A DNA stretch of 64,000 nucleotides, taken from contig JAWKPA010000013.1 in assembly GCA_041390905.1 (NCBI GenBank), positions 558,001 through 622,000 of the forward strand, written 5' to 3'. Below the pieces are notes generated by a model. The model did not search any database, was not told the origin of the DNA, and saw nothing but the letters and a program-made list of their open reading frames with translations. How positions within the stretch are numbered: position 1 is the stretch's first letter; every line of letters begins with the position of its first letter. The translations under genes and the position numbers were made by a program. This stretch comes from JACKCD01 sp041390905. GTDB taxonomy: Bacteria; Chloroflexota; Anaerolineae; Promineifilales; Promineifilaceae. Below are positions 51,747-59,345 of the stretch, piece after piece.

Positions 51747-52648
51747 GAGACTGTTTGAAAAATAATTCTACTTCTCGAACCGATTAGTTCGAGCCAATCT
51801 GCGTACCATGATATGGGACATTGCCAAGTAAATAAAGGTCTCGCTGGTATCAAATAGCTCTTCATAATCCTTGCTCAACCGACGGTAATTGTTTAACCAG
51901 CCGAATGTTCGTTCAACTACCCAACGATTGGGTAAGACATGAAACCCTTTAAGATCAGCGTTGCGTTTGACGACCTCCCAAATCCAGCCAAACGTCGCCT
52001 TCACCCAGGCCACAAAAGGCTGCCCATCATATCCGCCGTCAGCCCAAATGAGTTGCAAGCGGGGTAAAGCCACCTGTTGCTGTAGTCGGGTGAGCAACAG
52101 CTTACCACCTGCCTTGTCCTGTACGTTGGCTGCTGTGACGAGGACCAGCAAGACCATCCCCATCGTATCTACTATCAGATGTCTCTTGCGTCCATTGACT
52201 TTCTTGCCTGCATCATACCCTCGTTTTCCTTTCACCAAGGTCGTTTTCACCGATTGCGCGTCCACAATCGCGGCACTGGGTGTCGTTTCACGGCCAGCTT
52301 GCTGGCGTACCTCTTGGCTCAGGAGGCGGTTAACCTTTTCCCATGTTTTGCTTGACTGCCATTTACGATGATGGTGATAGACCGTTGGCCAGGGCGGCAA
52401 ATCGTGGGGCAACATCCGCCATTGGCACCCTGTGCGCAACAGGTAAAGGAGCGCATTGACAATTTCTCGCAACGACCATTCCTGAGGTCGTCCGCGTGTT
52501 CCTTTGGTGCTAGGAGCGGGTAAGAACTTTTTGAGCCATTTCCATTCTTGATCTTTAAGGTCACTCTGATATGCTTGTCTGTGTATGTATTTCATAATGC
52601 CCCTAATTGGAACACCAATTGGGGCTTTTTGCATTTTTAAACAGTTTC
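51747..52648 (-). mobile_element. IS5-family insertion sequence with TAA target duplication
   Basis: The 902-bp element has imperfect terminal inverted repeats: GAGACTGTTTGAAAAAT at the left end and GAAACTGTTTAAAAATG (reverse complement) at the right. TAA flanks both sides (51744-51746 and 52649-52651), the TNA-type duplication of several IS5 subgroups. It contains one intact transposase gene and no copy of AACGGCCGTT. Confidence 0.85.
51768..52595 (-). CDS. IS5-family transposase
   Basis: From ATG 52595 the protein has 275 residues. An N-terminal DUF4096-type DNA-binding part (LYLLRTGCQWRMLPHDLPPW) precedes a DDE domain with VDAQSVKTT (first Asp), LIWADGGYDG (second Asp) and the C-terminal WVVERTFGWLNNYRRLSKDYE (Glu). 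All three catalytic residues are present, so the enzyme looks active. It inserted between pckG and a META lipoprotein gene. Confidence 0.95.
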   Translation of the reverse strand: MKYIHRQAYQSDLKDQEWKWLKKFLPAPSTKGTRGRPQEWSLREIVNALLYLLRTGCQWRMLPHDLPPWPTVYHHHRKWQSSKTWEKVNRLLSQEVRQQAGRETTPSAAIVDAQSVKTTLVKGKRGYDAGKKVNGRKRHLIVDTMGMVLLVLVTAANVQDKAGGKLLLTRLQQQVALPRLQLIWADGGYDGQPFVAWVKATFGWIWEVVKRNADLKGFHVLPNRWVVERTFGWLNNYRRLSKDYEELFDTSETFIYLAMSHIMVRRLARTNRFEK

Positions 52649-52673
52649 TAAGCCTTGTGCGCTACCTGTCAAT

Positions 52674-53228
52674 TTAATCCTCAAGCGGAGAAAATGTAAT
52701 TCGTTGATCCCCATTATCACTCTGAAGATATAATAGATTATCCTGTAAAGAATAAGTTGTGGCTTCTGTGAATGCAAAAGCAAATTCCTTTTCTAATTCA
52801 GGATAAACACACCCCTCAGTGTCCATAATGATTTTCAAATTGGTAAAGATTGCCCCGCTTTGAGCCGTCAATGTTCCCCAAATTTCCCAATTATTACACC
52901 CTGTATATCCGTGAACGTTTTCTGGTGTAAGAAATAAGGTTAGTCGCATGTCCTCTGGAAACGGCTCTCCGTTTAACTCGACTAATCGCCATTTTGTATC
53001 AATTAAATCAGCACCAAGCGTGATTTTAGTATCAGGTGGTAGACCTGATGAAATATTTTGTGATTTATCAATTTGCAGGGTAACAGTAGGTTGTAGAGGG
53101 GCTTCTACAGTAGATTCAACAATTGTTGGTGTTATATTCATTGCAACCCTCTGAACATTGCAACCAGTTATAGACCCAAGCATTGTAATGGCAGTGGCCA
53201 ATTGAATAAACTTGATAAAAATTTTCAT
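52674..53228 (-). CDS. META/HslJ-domain lipoprotein
   Basis: From ATG 53228 (GGAGG six bases upstream) the protein has 184 residues: a signal peptide with lipobox SITGC, a Thr/Pro-rich spacer, and one META domain (about 70-180) with DTKWRLVELNGEPF and HGYTGCNNWEIWGTL. The coding region is clearly more AT-rich than its neighbours and lacks the genome palindrome, like the IS next to it, which suggests this stretch was acquired recently. It is distantly related to the lipoprotein at 28623. Confidence 0.85.
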   Translation of the reverse strand: MKIFIKFIQLATAITMLGSITGCNVQRVAMNITPTIVESTVEAPLQPTVTLQIDKSQNISSGLPPDTKITLGADLIDTKWRLVELNGEPFPEDMRLTLFLTPENVHGYTGCNNWEIWGTLTAQSGAIFTNLKIIMDTEGCVYPELEKEFAFAFTEATTYSLQDNLLYLQSDNGDQRITFSPLED

Positions 53229-53614
53229 TATTGCCTCCATTACGAGCCAGGAACAATAGCAAAGTCGAATTCTCCAATTCTTTTCGAAGTTGTTTCGTTA
53301 AACCCAATGACAGGGCGAATAAGGTATGTGTAATTATTGCCTGCCCTGAAGATGGATACCCGCCTATGCGGAGCCTGCCCCCATGAAAATGGGGGTATGA
53401 CACCTGAATAGTTACAAATTAGAAACAAACGCCTGCTAAAAAGGTTAATTATCTATCCAAAAACCGAGTTTAGCGCGTGCAAGCGGCGCGACAGGTGACA
53501 AAGAGCATGGTTTTTGCCGCAAGCTGTCACTTGATAGTGATGTAGAAGTTCAACTTCTTCTGAGAAGTTGAACTTCTGGCTCAACTTTTTCTGACTCAAC
53601 TTGTTTCTAAACCA
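53229..53614. other. AT-rich intergenic region
   Basis: This 386-bp spacer has only short doubtful frames. The one clear element is an AGAAGTTCAACTTCT double palindrome at 53544-53577 near the end of the molybdopterin oxidoreductase gene. Confidence 0.55.
53544..53577. repeat. AGAAGTTCAACTTCT double palindrome
   Basis: AGAAGTTCAACTTCT, spacer, inverted GAAGTTGAACTTCT; fourth copy in the window, downstream of the molybdopterin gene stop. Confidence 0.88.
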
Positions 53615-55783
53615 TCACTTAATAGCAGCAATGTCTACCGCAACCCCGCTAAAAGCAGCGTTCCCGGTAAGTGTATCAAGCAAATGATCATCCGTCAGAT
53701 CGTTCAGGCTAACTCCCGCGTGGGTCTGGGCAGTTTGCATTTGCACCCCCTTGCGTCCATGCCCCCAGCCGTGGGGAATGGAAACTACGCCGGGCATGAT
53801 GTCGCCGCTGAGTTCGGCGGGGAGCCGCACCGCACCGACCCGCGAGCAAACCTCCACTTCGTCACCGTCGGCAATGTGGCGCGGGGCGGCATCGGCGGGG
53901 TTGATCAGTACCGTGCAGCGGTTTTTGCCGCGCACCAGCCGGGGGCTGTTGTGCATCCAGGAGTTGTTGCTGCGGAGGTCACGCCGACCGATCAGCGTTA
54001 GGTGCGCTCCGTTGGCCGATGCCTCATCCAGCCACCGCCCCAGCCGGGGCAAATCCGCCAGCATCGGTTCTGGGGCAAGCTGGATGCGTTTATCGGCCGT
54101 TGCTAGTCGCCACGGCAGGCAAGGGCGCAGTGGCCCCAGGTCTACCCCGTGGGGCTGGCTTTTCAGACGGCGCACCGTCAGCCCGTTGCCCTTTTCATCC
54201 CGCTGCTTCTTGCCACCCCAACTGCCATACGGCCCAAAACGCAGCCCCAGGTCAATGATCTGGTCGGGGCGCAGACGCCGCTCTAGGTCAAATTTGGAAG
54301 GTGGCCGCTGTTTGGAGTTAGTGGCCTCCAGCCGCAGCCGCAGTTCGCGCAAAATCTCCCAATCTTGTTTCATCCCCTCGGCGGGAGAGAAGAGAGCGGG
54401 AGAGTATTTGGCGCTGTTGCGCACAGCAAACATGTGGAACACCACATCGTACTGGTCGGTTTCTAGCCCGGTGGCCGGGGGCAAAATGATGTTGGCGTGG
54501 CGGGTGGTTTCGTTGAGGTAGATGTCGATGCTGACCATGTAGTCTAGCCCGGCCAGCGCCTGGTCAAGCTGGCTGCCGTTGGGGGTGGACAAAACGGGGT
54601 TGCCAGCCATTGTCACCAGGGCTTTGATTTGCCCTTCGCCTTCGGTCAAAATTTCCTCGGCCATGGCCGCCACGGGCAGCTCGCCGTTGAATTCGGGGAG
54701 TTGGCGGACGCGGCTGTGCCAACGGCCGTTTGCGCCAGTGCGCCCCATCATCGTTGTCAGCCCCACTACGTCCACGGCTGGCAGGGTAAACATTGCCCCG
54801 CCGGGGGCGTCGAAGTTGCCGCTGATGATGTTGAGGGCGTTGATGAGCCATTGGCAAAGGCCGCCGAAGGGTTGGGTAGAAACCCCCATGCGACCGTAAC
54901 AAACGGCCGTTTTTGCCCCCGCAAACTCCCTTGCCAACTGCCGAATCTGCTCCGCCGGAATGCCGGTGGCCGTGGTTACAGCGTCGGGGGAGAAGGGGGA
55001 AACGGCCGTTTGTAGTGCCTCCACCCCATCGGTAAACGTCGCCAGCCGCCCCAAGTCGGCCAAGTTTTCGGCGAAAATGGTGTGGACGAGGGCGGCCAGC
55101 AGCAGGGCATCGCTGCCGGGGCGGATGAAGAGGTGGGTGTCGGCTTTAACGGCCGTTTCCGTCCGCCTCGGATCCACCACCACAAACTTTCCGCCCCGCT
55201 CCTGAATCGCCCGCAGCCGGTTCTCCACCCCCGCCGCCGTCATAATACTGCCGTTGGAAGCCATTGGGTTGGCCCCCAAAATCAGCATAAAATCGGTGCG
55301 GTCAATATCGGGAATGGGGAGCAAAAGCTGGTGGCCGAACATATGGAGTCCGGCAAAATGGTGTGGCAGTTGGTCTACCGAGGTAGCGGAAAAGCGGCTG
55401 CGCGTCCGCAGGGCGCGAATAAAAGGCGGGCCAAACAACATGCTGCCATAATTGTGGACAGTCGGGTTGCCCGCATACACTCCCACGGCGTTGTTGCCGT
55501 GCGCCGCCTGCACCCGCTGCAAATTGGCAACCACTTCGTCAAAGGCTTCGTCCCAGCCGATTTCCTCCCAGCCGTCGTTTGTGCGTCGTAACGGCCGTTT
55601 TAGCCGGTCGGGGTCGTGGTAAATGTCTTGCAGTGCCACCGCCTTCGGGCAAATGTGCCCCCGGCTAAATTCGTCAGCTTTGTCCCCCTTAATGGACAAA
55701 ATCCGCTCCCCCTCATAGCTGATCTCCAGCCCGCACATCGCTTCGCACAGGTTACACGTTCGATAATGGGTTTGGGGCATCAA
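53615..55783 (-). CDS. Molybdopterin-dependent oxidoreductase (formate dehydrogenase/DMSO reductase superfamily)
   Basis: The 722-residue protein has an N-terminal [4Fe-4S] site (CNLCEAMCGLE and, later, HICPKAVAL) and bis-MGD-binding segments MLILGANPMASNG, FVVVDPRRTETA and GWGHGRKGVQ near the end. In the catalytic loop (FSATSVDQLPHHFAG) I see no Cys or selenocysteine, so a Ser or Asp would be the molybdenum ligand (inference). It lacks a Tat signal and so is probably cytoplasmic. The substrate is unknown. Five palindrome copies occur (54721, 54902, 55001, 55148, 55590), among the densest in the window. Confidence 0.9.
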   Translation of the reverse strand: MMPQTHYRTCNLCEAMCGLEISYEGERILSIKGDKADEFSRGHICPKAVALQDIYHDPDRLKRPLRRTNDGWEEIGWDEAFDEVVANLQRVQAAHGNNAVGVYAGNPTVHNYGSMLFGPPFIRALRTRSRFSATSVDQLPHHFAGLHMFGHQLLLPIPDIDRTDFMLILGANPMASNGSIMTAAGVENRLRAIQERGGKFVVVDPRRTETAVKADTHLFIRPGSDALLLAALVHTIFAENLADLGRLATFTDGVEALQTAVSPFSPDAVTTATGIPAEQIRQLAREFAGAKTAVCYGRMGVSTQPFGGLCQWLINALNIISGNFDAPGGAMFTLPAVDVVGLTTMMGRTGANGRWHSRVRQLPEFNGELPVAAMAEEILTEGEGQIKALVTMAGNPVLSTPNGSQLDQALAGLDYMVSIDIYLNETTRHANIILPPATGLETDQYDVVFHMFAVRNSAKYSPALFSPAEGMKQDWEILRELRLRLEATNSKQRPPSKFDLERRLRPDQIIDLGLRFGPYGSWGGKKQRDEKGNGLTVRRLKSQPHGVDLGPLRPCLPWRLATADKRIQLAPEPMLADLPRLGRWLDEASANGAHLTLIGRRDLRSNNSWMHNSPRLVRGKNRCTVLINPADAAPRHIADGDEVEVCSRVGAVRLPAELSGDIMPGVVSIPHGWGHGRKGVQMQTAQTHAGVSLNDLTDDHLLDTLTGNAAFSGVAVDIAAIK

Positions 55784-55803
55784 AACACTCCTTAAAAAAT
55801 GGG

Positions 55804-55999
55804 AAATTATGAATTATGAATTAGGAATTATGAATTTGTAGCCCCGTAGTTGAGGTTTCCATAACTCGATTTTTAGCGCAGCGGCATACGAGCGAGGAGT
55901 AGAATCCTTGGCGACATTTACTACATTCACATGTGTTTGCTACTAACACCACGCCGCATCCCTCCCCCTTCATAATTCATAATTCATAATTCATAATTC
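55804..55999. repeat. Split heptad array (GAATTAT family)
   Basis: Left array of ATTATGA/GAATTAT units (55804-55837) and inverted CATAATT array (55971-55999), the latter ending two bases from the RraA stop. The 130-bp centre holds no gene. Confidence 0.8.
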
Positions 56000-56001
56000 T
56001 C

Positions 56002-56811
56002 CTATTTCTGCTCTCTTTTCCACGCCTGAAAATCCGCCTCAATCTCTGCGCTCCACACCCGGTCAATTTCGCCGGGGGTGTAGCGCCCCTGGCTGAGGCG
56101 CAGCTTGCCAAAGGTGTCGCGCACGCGCACATCTTCCGAGCTTTCCACCACTTCTTGCGCCAGATGCGCTGGGATAAAAATCACCCCTGTGGGCGTTCCC
56201 AGCACCACGTCGCCGGGCAGCACGGTGGCGGCACCAATACGGATGGGCAGGTTGATCCCGGCCAGGGTGACATCGGCAATGGCGCTGGGGTCCAGCCCCC
56301 GGCAAAAGATGGCAACGTTGTCCAGCTCGCGCACCCCCTGAAAATCCCGAATGCCGCAGTGCAGCACCGCGCCCGCCTGGGTGCGCTTTTGCAGCGAGGT
56401 GGAGAGGTTGTCGCCGACAAAGGTGCCGTCCTTGATTTTGCCAAACATATCCACCACCATCACGTCGTTTTTCTCCAGCGTGTCAATGACCCAGGAGTTT
56501 TGCCCGCCGATGCGTCCTTCGGCCTTACCCGTCTCTTCCACCAAATCGTGGAAGTCGGGGCGGTAGGGGAGCATCATGGCGGTGACGGCGCGGCCAACGA
56601 GGATGCGGTCGGGGTGGGTTTGGAACCAGTTGCCTTCAAATTGGTTGTGGTAGCCGTGCTTTCGCAGCACGACCCACGCTTCTTCGGTGGTGACAAGCTT
56701 CATCCGCTCCAGCAGGTCATCGGGGACGAGAGAACGGCCGTTTTTGTCACGCGGGAAAGCACTCAAGCGGGTGAGTTGTTCGACGATTGTCGCAGAAGTT
56801 GTCATGTCCAT
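56002..56811 (-). CDS. RraA-family protein (HMG/CHA aldolase-like or RNase E inhibitor-like)
   Basis: From ATG 56811 the protein has 269 residues, longer than stand-alone RraA (about 160). The core is about 90-240: DVMVVDMFGKIKDGTFVGDNLSTS, then GAVLHCGIRDFQGVRELD and GDVVLGTPTGVIFIPAHL, covering the usual Gly-Asp-x-x-x and Arg-Asp residues of the aldolase subfamily. In many bacteria such proteins are 4-hydroxy-4-methyl-2-oxoglutarate aldolases or oxaloacetate decarboxylases rather than RNase E regulators. It lies just downstream of the aminotransferase on the same strand. Confidence 0.87.
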   Translation of the reverse strand: MDMTTSATIVEQLTRLSAFPRDKNGRSLVPDDLLERMKLVTTEEAWVVLRKHGYHNQFEGNWFQTHPDRILVGRAVTAMMLPYRPDFHDLVEETGKAEGRIGGQNSWVIDTLEKNDVMVVDMFGKIKDGTFVGDNLSTSLQKRTQAGAVLHCGIRDFQGVRELDNVAIFCRGLDPSAIADVTLAGINLPIRIGAATVLPGDVVLGTPTGVIFIPAHLAQEVVESSEDVRVRDTFGKLRLSQGRYTPGEIDRVWSAEIEADFQAWKREQK

Positions 56812-56815
56812 CTTC

Positions 56816-56887
56816 AATAACCAGTAACCAGTAATCGGTAATCGGTAATCGGTAATCAGTCTACCGATTACTGTTTACTGATTACTG
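56816..56887. repeat. Heptad hairpin array (CAGTAAC/CAGTAAT family) overlapping an aminotransferase 3' end
   Basis: Consecutive CCAGTAA and CGGTAAT heptads, then inverted GATTACTG units. The right part encodes the last residues (Ser-Val-Ile-Ser-Lys-Gln) and stop of the aminotransferase gene. Confidence 0.85.
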
Positions 56888-57989
56888 ACAAAACTTCAAC
56901 AAACCGATCAATCTCCTCCATCGTGTTGTAAAAATGGGGGGAGACGCGCAGCCCCTGGCCGCGTGCGGAAACGATGATGTTGCGTTTGGCGAGTTCGGCC
57001 GCCACTGCTGGCGGGTCGGCTGCTGCCACCATCGAAATCCCTGAACGATGGTGCGGGTCACGGGTGGAATAGACTGACAGGCCGGCCGCGGCGCAGGCGG
57101 CGTGGAGATGGTCGTTGAGGGCAATGATACGCGCCGTGATGTTGCCCATGCCAATTTCCGTCAGCAGTTCCAGCGCCCCCTTCAGGGCAAAGACACCGGG
57201 GAAGGGGGGATGCCCCGTTTCAAAAACGCGGGCGGTGTCGGCCAAATCGAGCGTGTCGTTACGCATGGCATACATGTTGCGGGCGCTGCGCCACCCGGCC
57301 ACTGGGCTGCTGTATTGCGCCAGCAGCGATTGGGGAATGTACATGGCGGCAGCGTTGTAGCCGGCCGTCGGCCATTTGTAGCCGCTAAAGGTGAGAATGC
57401 TGACCGGTGTAGCCGCTACGTCAATGGGGTAGGCTCCCAGCGATTGGGTAGCATCCACGACCAGATGCACCCCCCGTTCGCGGCACAACTCGCCCAGGGC
57501 GTGAAGGTCGTGGCGGTAGCCGGTGGCGTACTGTACGTGGCTGAGAACCAGCACTTTGGTGGCCGGTGTGAGGGCTTCGGCCACGGTTTCCAGCGGCGCG
57601 GAGCCGTCGGCGGCGGTGGGCAGCAGCCGCACAGGGTATTTTTGCGCCAGCCACGGCAGGGTGACGGAGGGAAATTCTTTGTCAAAGCTGACGACTTCGC
57701 CTTCGCCAGCAAAAAGTTGGGCGGCGATGTTGAGGCCGAGGGTGACGTTGGGCAGGAAGGCGATGTCGGCGGCGGGGGCGTTGATGAAGCTGCCGACGAG
57801 GGTGCGGGTTTCTTCAACGCGAGCCAGCCAGTCGTTCCAGCGGGCTTCGCCGTATTGACTGCCTTCGTCGTAATATTGTTTGGCGGAAACGGCCGTTTTC
57901 ACCGACAGCGGCGCCCCTCCAGCCGTATTCAAATACACATTTCGCTCCAAAGCAGGAAAATAGGCGCGGATTTCGTCCCAGTTAGTCAT
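56868..57989 (-). CDS. Class V aminotransferase (cysteine-desulfurase-like fold)
   Basis: From ATG 57989 (AAGGA upstream) the protein has 373 residues. PLP site: D179 and Q182 in VVDATQSLGAYPID and the Schiff-base lysine K205 in FSGYKWPTAGYN. N-terminal YLNTAGGAPLS and C-terminal GLRVSPHFYNTMEEIDRFVEVL are typical of the SufS/NifS-like and isopenicillin-epimerase-like branch. No active-site Cys loop of true desulfurases is visible, so a transaminase, lyase or epimerase role is more likely; the substrate is unknown. The last six residues come from a heptad repeat. Confidence 0.9.
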   Translation of the reverse strand: MTNWDEIRAYFPALERNVYLNTAGGAPLSVKTAVSAKQYYDEGSQYGEARWNDWLARVEETRTLVGSFINAPAADIAFLPNVTLGLNIAAQLFAGEGEVVSFDKEFPSVTLPWLAQKYPVRLLPTAADGSAPLETVAEALTPATKVLVLSHVQYATGYRHDLHALGELCRERGVHLVVDATQSLGAYPIDVAATPVSILTFSGYKWPTAGYNAAAMYIPQSLLAQYSSPVAGWRSARNMYAMRNDTLDLADTARVFETGHPPFPGVFALKGALELLTEIGMGNITARIIALNDHLHAACAAAGLSVYSTRDPHHRSGISMVAAADPPAVAAELAKRNIIVSARGQGLRVSPHFYNTMEEIDRFVEVLSVISKQ

Positions 57990-58012
57990 GGAAATTCCTT
58001 GGTGGCAGAGAC

Positions 58013-58067
58013 GGGATTGGAGATTGGAGATTAATGAACCTTCACAATCTCTAATCTCCAATCTCCA
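58013..58067. repeat. Heptad hairpin array (GATTGGA family)
   Basis: GGATTGGAGATTGGAGATTA left arm, centre ATGAACCTTCACA, inverted right arm; ends four bases from the stop of the small membrane protein gene. Confidence 0.88.
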
Positions 58068-58071
58068 TCAA

Positions 58072-58251
58072 TTATGAACGATTAATCAAATGATCAATCG
58101 CCAAAAAAATGACAAAAGCCAAAATGGTGAACAGGAGGATAGCTTGCCCCAGCGATAGCGGGATGACAATGGCAATGTGCAGCCGCGACCAAACGAGGGC
58201 GAACAAAATGATAACGGCCAGCAGGCCAATATATTTGCGTGGAATTCTCAT
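58072..58251 (-). CDS. Small two-helix membrane protein
   Basis: The 59-residue protein starts at ATG 58251 behind GAGG. Two hydrophobic segments (about 7-22 IGLLAVIILFALVW and 34-53 QAILLFTILAFVIFLAIDHL) have short basic ends. Function unknown. It sits between a strong minus-strand terminator and a heptad array, so it is likely a separate transcription unit with the aminotransferase downstream. Confidence 0.6.
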   Translation of the reverse strand: MRIPRKYIGLLAVIILFALVWSRLHIAIVIPLSLGQAILLFTILAFVIFLAIDHLINRS

Positions 58252-58306
58252 ATGCTTTGCCTCATCCCGTCTATTGAACGACGTTAGAGCCAAAAATGCA
58301 AAAAAA

Positions 58307-58341
58307 CAGGGCGCGGAAGATATATTTTCTTCCGCGCCCTG
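58307..58341 (-). terminator. Rho-independent terminator of the membrane protein gene at 58497
   Basis: Perfect 14-bp arms CAGGGCGCGGAAGA and TCTTCCGCGCCCTG; on the minus strand the stem is followed by seven T residues. Confidence 0.92.
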
Positions 58342-58401
58342 GTGAGGCCGAGATTATTGTGTTGATATTATGGGTTCAATCAAAAATAACTTTGCAGTTC
58401 C

Positions 58402-58435
58402 AGAAGTTCAACTTCTCTACAGAAGTTGAACTTCT
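58402..58435. repeat. AGAAGTTCAACTTCT double palindrome
   Basis: Fifth copy in the window, between the gene at 58497 and its terminator. Confidence 0.88.
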
Positions 58436-58496
58436 AAATCCCGGGTTATTAACGAACGAACCCGGTGGGTGAATACTTTTTACGGGCTGGTATTGC

Positions 58497-59018
58497 TTAA
58501 GCAGCCCACTTTTCATCTTTCTTGCCCAGTAAAATGATGGCACCCAGGGCGGCAAACCCACTCAGGCCAAGCGGGGAGAGCAGGGGAGGGAATTGAGTAA
58601 ACTCATCAACCAACTCCTCACCAATATCTTCGCCCTCTTCATCCGCAGCTGGTTTTGAGTTATGCTCGGCTTCTGTTTTTTCACCTTCTTCATCGCCACC
58701 AGTGACAGTAATCGTCAAACCCTGGACTTCCTGCGCCCGATGTTCGCGCCCTTCGGTGTGTTCCAGTGTGCCATAAAGCCCTGAAGCGGACAGGATGAGA
58801 AATAAGATCACAAGTAAATAGCGAAAACTGCCTTTGGCAATAATCCCCGCAAGTGCCAGCCCCATTCCAACCGCCGATGCCGCGACGGCAACTAACTGTG
58901 AGCCGGAGGTATGCCCCATGAGGATCAATTCGACGAGCAGCATGGCAAAACCACCTGCTGTCACCAGGAGCAACAAAGAAAACAAGTTTTTCTGAACCAA
59001 ATTTTGTACCGATTGCAT
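58497..59018 (-). CDS. Hypothetical four-helix membrane protein with acidic loop
   Basis: The 173-residue protein has an AAAGGA ribosome site. Three hydrophobic segments (about 11-33, 40-60, 65-83) are followed by a strongly acidic loop (GGDEEGEKTEAEHNS, DEEGEDIGEELVDEF) and a last hydrophobic segment (SPLGLSGFAALGAIILLG). It is not a recognised family. It has its own terminator and an internal stem-loop in the 3' region, so it is probably monocistronic. Confidence 0.75.
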   Translation of the reverse strand: MQSVQNLVQKNLFSLLLLVTAGGFAMLLVELILMGHTSGSQLVAVAASAVGMGLALAGIIAKGSFRYLLVILFLILSASGLYGTLEHTEGREHRAQEVQGLTITVTGGDEEGEKTEAEHNSKPAADEEGEDIGEELVDEFTQFPPLLSPLGLSGFAALGAIILLGKKDEKWAA

Positions 59019-59345
59019 TTTTTAAATCCTTTAAATCTCTTTCGAAGTGGTGAGCCTCAACGCTTGTGATGATAGCAAAATGAGAAAACACCGTGTTAAG
59101 CCGATACTAAAAAATGTTAAACGCAGCTTAAATTTTGACAGACTTGGGTGAGGGCTTACTTGCTGCGCCAGGTCAATGTGGCAAACTATACGCAACGGCC
59201 GTTTTTCCACCATGCCCCCGATGTACTACAATAGGAAAGAGGGAGGATGACCTTGTGGGGAAAAATGGGGCAGGCGCGGCAAGATTCACGCAAAATTCAC
59301 GCCTGAAACAGCGAGTTTGCCTGAATCCGCATTTTCCGCGCCTCA
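59019..59345. other. Intergenic region
   Basis: This 327-bp spacer holds one AACGGCCGTT (59194). A 19-codon frame at 59247 behind GGGAGG does not look like a real gene. It includes the upstream region of the gene at 58497 and the 3' flank of aroC. Confidence 0.5.

Noticed and set aside
53240..53428. 62- and 95-residue overlapping minus-strand frames
   Set aside because: They overlap each other in an AT-rich spacer, lack ribosome sites and contain no recognisable domain.
59247..59306. 19-codon frame behind GGGAGG
   Set aside because: Tiny, no homology, and the sequence does not look coding.
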